In this document: positions 33,841 to 43,142 of the stretch, one piece after another
Numbering within the stretch: the stretch's first letter is position 1
Layout: every line of letters starts with the position of its first letter
NCBI GenBank assembly: GCA_025201805.1
Contig: MU619416.1
Location: forward strand, 4,254-47,395
Source of the DNA: Parasitella parasitica
Lineage: Eukaryota; Mucoromycota; Mucoromycetes; Mucorales; Mucoraceae
Direction of reading: 5' to 3'
DNA length: 43,142 nucleotides
Position numbers and translations under genes: made by a program
Notes under the pieces: model-generated
Told to the model about the DNA's origin: nothing
Database searches by the model: none
The model's input: the letters and a program-made list of their open reading frames with translations, nothing else

Positions 33841-35409
33841 TTGTTTATTTTGTATTGACTTATTTAGTTTTAAAAATATAAAATTGTTAGTTATCGGAAT
33901 CAACGAACTCTTTTATATACAAGATGCCAACTCAAAATGTCGAAAGAAAACGGGATGTTTCATATTAAAAAGGGTTCGCACTGGTTAATTTGACATTGGT
34001 CGAGTTTCTCGTCCGATGTTTTCTAGCTGACGTGATTTATACCTCTCTTCCTCTTTAGGCTTCTCCATATTTACACAATCAATTTCGTAGTTCAACGTTG
34101 CCTTCAAATCAAAGCTCTGAGCTCTTTCTCTATAATTTTGATTTTGCAGACAGTGTAACCATTCCAAAAGTAATATTCTACCTTCAGCACAAGTTGATAA
34201 TGATGTATTCTACAGTAAAAAAAGTCTATAGAAATAAATGAAATATTATGCTTGGCACAATCAAATGTTGAAGGAGCGCATAAAATAGCATTACTAATTG
34301 CTAAGATACTTTTTGTTTTTTTCCATGAATGTGTAATTAAGAAAAAAAAAGCTTTCGTAGGTTTTATTAATGCAAACTTTAACCCGAAATAAGCAGGTGA
34401 AACCTTTCAGAAATATACCGTTGTACAACTGACGCTTAGGAACCTTATTTAGATTTTATTGACGTATTGGATGAGAAATGAGAAATGGACCCTTATTTTG
34501 TTCAAGGCACCGAAAACAAGCTTTTTGATGCGGTATTTCAATGAAAATGCAATCTTTTTTAAAAATCTTGTAAATTATAATGATCGATGCTTGACAGATT
34601 TACTTGAATGAATATGAGCTGATACAGCAAAATGATAGGAGGTCTCTTGCAGCTACTAGATATCAAAAATGATCAAAAAAGAAAAAAGAAAAAATAGAAT
34701 CACGAAATCGAACCACTTTTACAGTTATCCAATGGATAAGGTAGATTTGTTTAAAAAAAAAAAAAAAAAACGGCATTCCCACAGGTTTTGGCTTGCTATA
34801 TTATAGCCATCAGAATCAATTGAAAAATAAGGAGTCGAGTTACCAAACAAAATCAGCGATAAGATGGGATCAAATGCCGAACGACTGAATCATGATAATA
34901 AGCTCACTTTATACTTTTAATAATTCCCAGTCTCTCTACGAATTTTCTGTCGTCGAATATACTTCAGATATAATATCAGACATCTGTATTATTGTTCTAG
35001 TTTTATTCAACAGATAATAAATATTGAAGTTTCAAGACGATTTCAGGATTGCAACTGCATAAGCAATAAAATTCGGCTCATTTCCGGCAGTGTTCGGCTT
35101 TCATAAGTATTTACAACTAGCAACTATGGGCTCAGTCCGGTGCTCCGCGGCCTCTACTTGGTTTCTCTTCAAGGATTGATAACTTAGAGTCTACTAGAGG
35201 TATTAGTAATCACCTTGAATCATATAAAATTATAAGTAAAATTTAAGATTAACAACTGATAGCAGACCTACAACACTACAGGGATTTTATTATGGTTTTG
35301 CATAAATGAAACATGGTTGTTTGATTCATTGTAACATGTAGCACTGCAAGTCAGATCACTAAAAAATACAATAATATACAAGGGAGTCGTTATTAAAGCG
35401 AGATTTTAT
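33841..35409. other. Spacer with one orphan exon-like frame
   Basis: About 1.57 kb. Apart from the exon-like stretch at 33985-34207, it holds A/T homopolymers (34753-34770), a small higher-GC patch near 35130-35155, and no recognised gene or RNA. Confidence 0.4.
33985..34207 (-). CDS. Possible terminal exon of an unknown small gene
   Basis: A 73-codon open frame on the minus strand, preceded by a good acceptor (TTTTTTTACTGTAG) and ending in a stop at 33985. It begins NTSLSTCAEGRILLLEWLHC and ends in a charged stretch (MEKPKEEERYKSRQLENIG). The amino-acid mix is that of a real protein rather than of AT-rich noise. I could not find a matching first exon: a short ATG frame near 34334 (MEKNKK) has a donor in the wrong phase. 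It may be a small gene, a remnant, or chance. Confidence 0.3.
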
Positions 35410-38400
35410 TCACAAAAAGTATAAGATTCTGTTATCATTGAGCTGGTTCCCGTTATGTGGCATTAAAAGTCCTAGTACCTGCAATAAATGATGAGAATTG
35501 TAAGGTTGTTGGGCTACCACAGGCTTCAATATTTGGACTTCTTCATTTGCAAGTGTGGGTCTCAATCGCATTTGTTTACATCTGTTATTGCCAGATTTTG
35601 ATTTCTTTTTCCAGCTAGCAATTCTTCTTTTGGGCTGCTGTTGAAGCATGCGCTCAAATTGCTGATGACTTTCCATATCAACGAGACCTTCTATTATTTG
35701 CATGGCTAGGCGTTCGATTATGTCTGATTTCGACTGCTCCATACCAATGGCTGATAAGCACAAATGATAGAGTGTTAATATAGACAAAGCACGGTCTGAT
35801 TTCAATTTCTCTGTATCCAGATATGGGTAATAGTAGCAGTAGTTACTTTCATTGTCCGTAACGTCTTGATTCAGTTTTTCTTTGAGTTTGTTGTATGAAG
35901 TTGATTGTCCTTCTTTACTTATATTACCCCACTGCTTCATATCCTATTTTATAATAACTCAAAAAATATATATGTCTATATTAACCCAAGTTTGATAAAA
36001 AAAATACCTGAATCACTTTAACCAAGCAAGACATGTAGTACAAATCTCCTGGATTACTGTCATTTGCCTGAGTTTTCAGCAGTTTTGTTGTGCAAAGAAC
36101 CACAAAATATAATCGAGTTCCTGCAACAGTGTAAACCTGTTAAATTTTGTAGAACATTGTAACTTTAAGGGCATCTAACCTTCAAATTTTGATAATTGTG
36201 AGATAATTGGCATTATGCTTTTATCGGCATAGTATTGCTCATCTTGTAGTACAGTATAAAAATCAAACGAGTCGTACAATTTAAACAGAAAGTGCTTCAA
36301 TAGCTTGGGGTATTCAATTGAAACGCTATTTGAGAAGTTCGGATGTAAAGCATGTTGCAACCCATTTTCCAACATCTCATTTTCCATAGGATGCTTCCAT
36401 AGCAGCAACAAATTGTATTCCCATTGCGCATGCTGTTGGAATAGAGTGTCTGTAAGGTCAGTGGACAATTTACACGCCGTAAACAAATGACGCCAGCCCT
36501 CTATTCTACCAATGTTTTGCTGCATAGTTTCATCATTTTCAATGCTGAAAATCCCATTTAATGTGCCTGTGATTCGAACAAGCGCACTGGGAACCCGTAG
36601 CGATGACGATCTTAAAAGTGGGTACCATAGTAATTGTGATTTCCAACCTAAATGGTTGCAAGTAAGTCAACAAAATGAAGTCCTCATGGAAATTCTGCTT
36701 TACCAAAATCAGCTAATGATGTCTCAAAATATTGCTGTAACATTCTAAATTGGGATGGCTTTGAATCTAACCCGCAACGAATAATCACGGTTAATTTGTC
36801 GATGCAAGTAAGTGCTGCTTCCCAGTCTTCAAGTCGTATACCATGTTTCTCATCCTGCTCTCGTAGATCCATGATGGATGTTAGGCAACGAACAAAAGAA
36901 TCAGGTGAACAGTAAAGAATAGCCGGAAGATCTGACTCATTCATATATAATTGAGCAGAATTCCAGCTCGAATGCGACAGTGGAATACGGTCCTTGCAGA
37001 ATGTGTTCAGCAGATATAACACAAACTGAACTGACTGTACGCTGAAAGTAGCAGGATGCTGAGTAAATTCAACAAGCGAATGTAGTATCAATCCATTCAA
37101 GACCTCAGTTAAATTTAAAAGCATTTTTGTTGGTTGATCTGGTGGTAAACATTTAGGGGTCAATATGATGGGATGTATCTCTGTGAAATGCTGCTCGAAA
37201 AAAACAAATGTCAGTATTAGAAATGCAGTTGTATATATTGTATACTTGCATTTAACAAGCAAGCCTTTATAAACTGTGTTATGTTTTCTTGATGAGATAG
37301 CAAAACATTGGATTCCTGAAGATACGCAACGGAATCTTGAATCACAGACATCAAGAGGCTAGAACATGAATTCGACTTTCTTAATACACATAGATTCCCC
37401 ATCATATTCAGAATAGGAATAATGATCTTGAATTGATTCTTATTCTGAACGCATGCCATGAACAGTTTTTGAATAACTTGATAGGGCCAAACGACGGACA
37501 ACTGCGAAAAAAACTTAGCATCTGTTTATCAATGCATGTTATAGACATTTGATACCTTGATCAGCTTGAGGACAAGGTCTTGCGGCGCTTGATAGTTATC
37601 GTCGACAGCAGTGATTTGATTACAAACTTTAAGCAGTTCTCTCTCGAATGGGATATTCCAAAGCTCAATTGACCCCAGAGTGGGCAAATGAAAATCGTTG
37701 GTTTCCGGCCTATTTAACGATTAATACATCAATATCATACAAATTTGGCCATGTAGGCTACCTCTGCGTAAGAATATAATCTCTGAGATCAAAAATATCA
37801 TTTACGTTTTCTGTATTGTCAATACATGTCTCTAACATTTGACAAAGGTTCTATAAAGAAAATTAGGCATTGGATTCCCTCCCGCCCTTATCTTGCTTAC
37901 CTTGGCAGCCGTCAAATTATCTTGGTCACTGGATTTTTGATACTGTTGCACATGTTTTGAAATGATGTTGTATAGCATGATCATCATGTTTTCTTTGGCT
38001 ATGAGGCGTGCAAATATATCCGCGCACTTGTTGTCGACAATAACTCTACGTAAAGAGGTAAATTTTTAACCCTTGTGATTAAACCCGGGTGTAATCCCCT
38101 ACTTGATCCAAAGATCCATAAATTGAACAACGACCTTCAATGTTGATTTCCAAAAACTAGCTCGGTTTCGAATGCTAAAAATACACCACAGCTGGCATTT
38201 TGCAACATCTATTTTGACAACCTTATGGCGTATATGTTCCTCTAGGCGATCAAAGCCGAGTTCTTCATTTTCATCCTGTTGACAGATTTTGTTTAAAGCT
38301 AAGCGTTTGCTTCGCAAATGCCAGCAGATTACTAAAAATGCTTGTTCATGCACCGTTGTATTTGCATCTTGCTGTTCCATCAATCTATGCCAGTCGTGTT

Positions 38401-39587
38401 TGACACTGTATTGTTGAATTCTGTAACGTAACGTGGATATCAGCTTTAAATCATTAAATCGATGCTTGATTTTTAGTATTTACCTGGCATTTCGGCACGT
38501 TTGAATGGGTATAGCAATAGTTGGAGCCCGCAAACCTTCATCCAAGTTGGAGGGAGGAGCTGCTCCGCTTATGCCAAAGATCAATTGAAGAAGACCATGG
38601 CATTCGTCAGTTATTGAGACACTTCTTTTCATGATTATTTGAGAGATTTCATTTGCGTATGAAATTAATCTGTCCGTGCTTTTCTTTAAAAAATCTGTTT
38701 GTTCTGGTGTCTTTTTTGCAGTATGAGCATTATCCAAAATACAATCATAAATTGTTTGAAAAATTGACGGTAAGTGATGAGAGACTATAACAACAAAAGT
38801 GTGTGATTAGAGTCTCATTAAGCAGTTTCCCCCTTCTAATAAATATACCAAAATCCACCCCATTATCAATTTTGATCTGTTCAAATATAAATTGATCTGC
38901 AACACCATTGACTTGAATGTTCTTCTGCATTAGCTTGATGAAGATAGGCTGAAAATGTCGCAATGGTTTGTTTGTTACCAAAAAAGTTTCCATCATGAAT
39001 TGTAAAGCATCCTATATACAGTAGCTTTTCTTATAAGATCGTATATCCTCAAGTGTAACGTTCATACCTGAGCAGGCATCCCCCAAATTTTATGACAGGT
39101 ATACTTGTGTAAATCAAAGCGATCACAAACAAAATGCAGTATGTAATGGTTTAACGCCACTGGAAAATTAACTACATTAAAATCAACAGCATAGTCTGTG
39201 CATAAAGTTCATATCAATAATTGTTATGTAGGCAGAGTTTGTCCGTGGCTAACCTTGATTATGCATGACATTGTAAAATACTGTATTATGTAAAGCTTTC
39301 GACGATTCCGACGAGTAGTTGTGGTATGATAATGTCGAATCAAGGCTTTCAAAAAGTTGTTCTAGTGAACTAATCTCAAGGTAATTTGTTACTTCCTATT
39401 AAAAATGTTGCAAATCTTTTTTACCTGTTAGGAATTTGGAGCTGTTGTTGTGAAGGCTGAAGTGTCGATTTCCGCTTATTTTCGTATTCCAGCCAGCCGT
39501 TTATGTCTGTCTATAGGTTTTCTTATTAATCAACCTATATGTGTCTGTCCTTGATTATTGTACCCTGAATATAGCTTCTAAGCTCAT
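35410..39587 (-). CDS. Large helical protein of unknown function (15 exons)
   Basis: Fifteen exons (39587-39564, 39510-39425, 39369-39254, 39195-39068, 39011-38849, 38784-38484, 38420-38103, 38045-37901, 37850-37762, 37709-37556, 37501-37246, 37180-36704, 36647-36180, 36120-36008, 35943-35410) join in phase throughout to 3372 nt, 1123 residues. The protein is leucine-rich with no transmembrane or catalytic motif, and reads like stacked helices: for example DLVLKLIKLSVVWPYQVIQK, IIIPILNMMGNLCVL, SVQFVLYLLNTFC. The C-terminus is basic (PKRRIASWKKKSKSGNNRCK), which suggests nuclear location or nucleic-acid binding (inference). I do not recognise the family; a HEAT-type scaffold (for example a replication, repair or transcription scaffold) is possible. 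Divergent from the CCDC97-like gene, with 208 bp between start codons. Several acceptors were chosen for frame, so small boundary errors are possible. Confidence 0.8.
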
Positions 39588-39795
39588 TGAAAAGGTAGAT
39601 TGTGCTTCTCATAATTGAAACATGTGTTATCAATGCCCAGTTCTCCTGTGACAGTTAAACCTCCCTTCAATGCATGTTGTCGCCACCAGCTGAGGCTTAA
39701 CATCAAGTTGATGCCTCTTGTACAGTGAGAACAGTAAATTTTGTCACTTTGAGAAAATAAATGTCGCTCTCACGTCAATTCAAAACTATTTAGAT
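39588..39795. promoter_or_regulatory. Bidirectional promoter, 1123-residue protein gene and CCDC97-like gene
   Basis: Only 208 bp separate the two outward start codons, so the two genes must share a promoter region. No clear TATA box is seen. An open frame continues 26 codons upstream of the plus-strand ATG without another ATG. Confidence 0.55.
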
Positions 39796-40812
39796 ATGGA
39801 TGAAAGCAGTGAAGCTAAAATAATGGAGTTCATAACGAGAAACATTGACACCATTCCATTCAAGACCTTGCGCCACAGCGAAGTAGAATTACCACCAGAA
39901 GAACAACTGATACAAATACAAGCGACACTTCGTAAAGACCCAGGCCTATTTTTGAGTAAATGGGGTCGATATCTCTCACAAAATTCCCTAAGATTATTTC
40001 AAGTTATTCAAAGCGACTATGAGGTCGATTTCTACCTGAATTCTTTACTGTACAATCAAGAAGAACACCAAAAAGTACAACGACAATCGCATAAAAAGTC
40101 GGCAATGCAACTGGTAGCTCATAATAGACGATTCGAGTTTCTTCAACGAAAATTGAGGGGCTCGGATTACTATTCAGATGAATCTATTCAGCTGAGAGAG
40201 CCTGTTCTTTATGATCATTACATTGGCCAATATATCCCTGCAAGAGAAAAGGCAAAACCGTTCGATAACGACATGACACTTGTAAATCGTATTTTTAGCA
40301 ACATGGATAGAAAGTTTGTGGATGATTTTTTGTATGATCAGAAAATAAGAGATGAAGAACAATTCGAGGAAGAAGATGATGATGACGAGGAAATCGAGAC
40401 AGAAAAACCAACGCCGATTGTATTAACAAAAAAGAAAAGTGAGGATGTAGAAATGAAGGGATCTGTCATCTCAAATGATGATCAAAAAGAGCAAGATGAA
40501 GAGGATACGGAAGATACTACAGAGGCGCAGACCGAGTTTAGGGAAGAACAAAGAGCAGAACTGATTCGTTTGCTAGAGGAAAAGTTTTTGGATGGCAAAG
40601 ATGTAGGTTCGAATTACTATTTGCACAACCTCTATTGTTAAAATCTTGAATGGTAGGATTTCGACTATGAGAAAGTGGATTATAATGAGGTATTTGCGAT
40701 GTGTAGCGATGCTGGTGAAAAAACGCTTATTTTAATTTATTAATAGGATTATGATAATCTTCAACAGCTAGAGCAAGACATGCAAGATCGGTATTTCGAT
40801 GAAGATGATTAA
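39796..40812 (+). CDS. CCDC97-like protein (DUF2052)
   Basis: Three exons (39796-40602, 40657-40689, 40747-40812) give 301 residues. The CCDC97 signature is clear: FLSKWGRYLS, then RRFEFLQRKLRGSDYYSDES, IQLREPVLYDHYIGQYIP, FDNDMTLVNRIFSNMD, a long acidic coiled-coil-like stretch, ELIRLLEEKFLDGKD, and after the introns DFDYEKVDYNEDYDNLQQL ending RYFDEDD. The final YDN and RYFDEDD end are typical of the family. Human CCDC97 co-purifies with the SF3B/U2 snRNP splicing complex; a splicing-linked role here is inferred from homology. The frame stays open upstream to about 39718 but the first ATG is at 39796. Confidence 0.92.
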
Positions 40813-41080
40813 ATGTACCCATTTGCCTTCAAATCACTCGAATAAATAGCATTGATTTCAATGTTTTGTTTTTCTTCCTCGCGAAAAATTCTCTGTTCAA
40901 ACTGTCATAACTCTATCTTACACCCTCCAACTCCCTCTCCTTTAATATAAATACAAAGGTGGAACAATAATAAAGTTTAAAAAATGATCAAGAAACTTGG
41001 ACTTACTGTAAAGATAGTATGCCTTGGAGCAGAAAAAACAGTGATATTTCAAATCTAGTAACATTTCTTTTATGAAGATG
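40813..41080. other. 3' flank of the CCDC97-like gene
   Basis: Contains an AATAAA at about 40842 and further AT-rich sequence; no gene. Confidence 0.4.
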
Positions 41081-41081
41081 T

Positions 41082-41572
41082 AAAAATGGTTTTTTATGGC
41101 CGTATGATAAAATGCCTCGGCTATTAATTCATATTGAGACATGCCCAAGTTACCTATTAGGATCATGCTTTGCTCCTCGATTGAAAATAGGTGGTGCACT
41201 CATTTACAGCGACAAAACAGGGTTTAGATTTGACCTCAGCAATGCGTTTCCAAGAAAGTAAGTATATGAGATAACGTACCAAGTGTTTTATGGCAACAGA
41301 TAAATTATGCATCTAACCACATAGATCACAATGTTTTAAAAAGACCTTTTTATATTACCAAATTTCAAATATTCAAAAGAACCTTTTTGGGTAGTTTTTG
41401 AGTAAAAGCGAACATATTTTGAACACATCCAACTCCACAAACTTGACCAAACGAATTATCATTTTAATACCTACGCGTCAATATCTTGTTTATAACTTTA
41501 TCTTCAATATTTCTGCCAAAAATCAAAATTTTGTCTCGATCACAATCAATCTGAGGTTTCTCGGTGGGAAAT
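41082..41572 (-). repeat. Decayed coding repeat, family R copy 2 (inverted)
   Basis: About 490 bp matching 23090-23636 in inverted orientation at roughly 70-75% by eye. On the minus strand: SWKRIAEVKSKPCFVAVNE, then CTTYFQSRSKA and a TGA (about 41166-41168), in line with copies 1 and 3. On the plus strand the open frame 41398-41583 (no ATG) shares IPT-QYLV-N and AKNQN-VS with its counterpart at 23258-23067. Confidence 0.72.
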
Positions 41573-41639
41573 ACATTCACTAAATGATCTGCGTTCCACT
41601 TCTAGATTCATCCAGTTACCTTAAATTGATATAAACTAG

Positions 41640-42060
41640 TTATGTGCACAGTTAATAAGATGTAAAATACAGATCTATACTATACAAGATATAGGCTAGA
41701 AATGGCATCATTGGGATGGATGACGCTATAGACTTATACTTATATCTCGACACGAGCCTTAGACATTTACTATATCTAGTGTATGCTATGAGCTTATGCT
41801 ATATAAGATTTATGCTTCAGATGCGTATTTCCAGTTTCTAGATACCTACAACAAGACATATACTTATATCCATGATACTAACTACAGATATATTATGTAC
41901 TAACGACTTGTACAATCTGTGCAATGTTATAGATATGCTTATGACATGCTATAGACATGCCGCCTATACCGATATTTGCTAATAAAATGAAAACCAAGTG
42001 ATATACACCCATACAAGTACAATTGATATAGACTGAATAAGTCTATACAGAAATGATATA
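41640..42060. repeat. Degenerate AT-rich tandem array
   Basis: Loosely repeated words of about 18-22 bp around CTATAGACTTATACTTATAT (for example near 41728-41748, 41860-41872, 41930-41960). Units are diverged and of unequal length. No coding sequence. Confidence 0.5.
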
Positions 42061-42289
42061 CGTTTATGGATCAATACTAATAATCTTCGTATGGGGAATT
42101 GGCCAAGGTAATTCAGTTAAAGTCCATCTACTTACTCAGGTAGATCTAATTCAACTTTGGTCTGTTGAAATGTCGTTTGTGTTGTATCCATATAAAGGCT
42201 ACATATTTCGTATCTAACTTGGTCATAATGCACGGATCATGATATTAATTGTTAGTAATTCTTTTACAAATAAGGAATAAGCTACAAGT

Positions 42290-42590
42290 TGTAATTGGAC
42301 CTCTTGCAAGGTTCCAGGCTTATTCAAAGAATACATCTAGATCAGATCGCGGGATGTCAGGAAGACATCCTACCCAATCTTCCCTTTAATGTAAAATAAA
42401 AAGATAGGTCTGTCCTGGAAATGCTGTGATTTTTAATAAGGTTTGACACTTCTTGTCAAACATCAGATGTTATGTGGATAAACATTGATTGGGATATATT
42501 TTAGTATAAATAGAGATCATATCTTACGTCAATAAAAGTCTTCAGTTTTGTATCTGGTTTTATTCAGAAAATTCTTTATTACTTTACACA
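42290..42590 (+). mobile_element. Solo-LTR-like element, family C
   Basis: About 300 bp beginning TGTAATTGG and ending TTTACACA, with a TATAAATAG box at 42505-42513 and AATAAA at 42531, 26 bp later. This layout matches LTR element B at 23812-24211, though the sequences differ. No target duplication is clear. What follows to the right is not recognisable retroelement coding sequence. Confidence 0.5.
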
Positions 42591-43142
42591 AATTATATTT
42601 ACATAACATTACGCTGCGCCCTTTGACACTGGCACAACAGTTTAGCAAAATACAAAGATGCTAATTGATCATAATTGTTGTATTACACGTTAATTTATGA
42701 TAGTAATATTTATTCTTAGCTAAGTACTAAAAGATACATCTACCTGGCCAGTAGATAAACAGGGGTTTCACGCAACTGTCGATTAGATAATAAAACCTAC
42801 ACCTTTACCGCAAGTTGATTATTATTTTCTATATATATTAGTTTTTTGCGTAAATTAAATGACATCTAGAGTACCTCCACAATCCCTGCTGCAATGCGAC
42901 TCCTTAATTATCCGATATTATTATTACGATCCATGAGGATCAAAAATAATAAATCACACATTGCAGCTTCAGTTTCATAAATACCGTGATAATATCTACA
43001 AACACCACACAAAATTAATCACGTGATTTATTTCAAACTCCGATACAGAAAACCAAGAAACGTTTGATAGAGACATTGGCGAATGGAAAGCAAGGTATGC
43101 TCAGATAGCGATGATCATGCCTGTTCTTATGGCGCATAAGAC
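42591..43142. other. Right-end spacer
   Basis: AT-rich, no gene recognised. Includes the large imperfect palindrome at 42888-42967. Confidence 0.4.
42888..42967. repeat. 80-bp imperfect palindrome (hairpin)
   Basis: The outer arms GCTGCAATG (42888-42896) and CATTGCAGC (42959-42967) pair perfectly. The inner arms TTATTATTACGATCC and GGATCAAAAATAATAA pair well around a short ATGA loop. It could be a small inverted-repeat element or a cruciform-forming site. Confidence 0.65.

Noticed and set aside
34697-34740. Minus-strand GGTTCGATTTC, like a tRNA T-arm
   Set aside because: A TTGGATAA-like D-arm word is only about 17 nt away, leaving no room for an anticodon arm, and the acceptor stem does not pair.
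35125-35160. GC-rich patch in the spacer downstream of the large gene, possibly an RNA gene
   Set aside because: No match to U snRNA, SRP, RNase P or 5S landmarks that I know, and no clear hairpin set.
1-43142. CRISPR arrays, operons, phage or bacterial elements
   Set aside because: No regularly spaced repeats, and all genes have spliceosomal introns; this is eukaryotic nuclear DNA.

Overview
This 43 kb window is fungal nuclear DNA, most likely from an early-diverging fungus of the Mucoromycota (Mucorales type). The evidence is the dense short introns (mostly 45-90 nt, GT-AG with one GC-AG), AT-rich spacers with long A/T homopolymers, solo-LTR-like relics, and protein families typical of that group (CUL4, a GT15 mannosyltransferase, a UPF0658 Golgi membrane protein, an HSF-type factor, and a pepsin relic). 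All gene models below were built by hand by joining exons at splice sites. Every complete model closes in frame.

Layout. 1-8407, minus strand: a tight tandem of housekeeping genes, CUL4 (cullin 4), then the TRAPPII subunit TRS130/TRAPPC10, then the 5' part of ADE4 (amidophosphoribosyltransferase), which runs off the left edge. 8408-8994 is a divergent promoter shared by CUL4 and a plus-strand gene of unknown function with a conserved C-terminal block. 10.3-13.4 kb is gene-poor. 13.37-14.92 kb (minus) is an ankyrin protein with a KVxF motif, resembling a PP1 targeting subunit. 14.9-18.0 kb is gene-poor again. 18.0-19.44 kb (plus) is the UPF0658 protein, facing a minus-strand GT15 mannosyltransferase (19.64-21.0 kb). 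Both are predicted secretory-pathway membrane proteins.

21.0-25.6 kb is a repeat graveyard: two copies of one LTR-like element (the second split by another LTR-like element), copies of a decayed coding repeat, and a dead aspartic protease gene. It is followed by an intact Gfo/Idh/MocA oxidoreductase (25.68-27.09 kb, plus) and a tiny two-exon gene for a single-pass membrane protein with an acidic tail (27.20-27.56 kb, minus). 28.3-30.9 kb (minus) is a DH-PH RhoGEF, 32.65-33.84 kb (minus) an HSF-domain transcription factor, and 35.4-39.6 kb (minus) a 15-exon gene for a 1123-residue helical protein I do not recognise. That gene diverges from a CCDC97-like gene (39.8-40.8 kb, plus). The right end (40.8-43.1 kb) is again repeat DNA: an inverted copy of the decayed repeat seen near 23 kb, a degenerate AT-rich tandem array, a solo-LTR-like element and a large hairpin.

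Functionally the genes are mostly housekeeping: purine synthesis, Golgi traffic and glycosylation, ubiquitin ligation, Rho signalling, PP1 targeting and possibly splicing. I see no gene cluster with a shared pathway. The most notable items are the small membrane protein, the unrecognised 1123-residue protein, the KVxF-ankyrin protein, an unusually short 32-nt intron, and a repeat family that keeps traces of a common C-terminal reading frame in three places.
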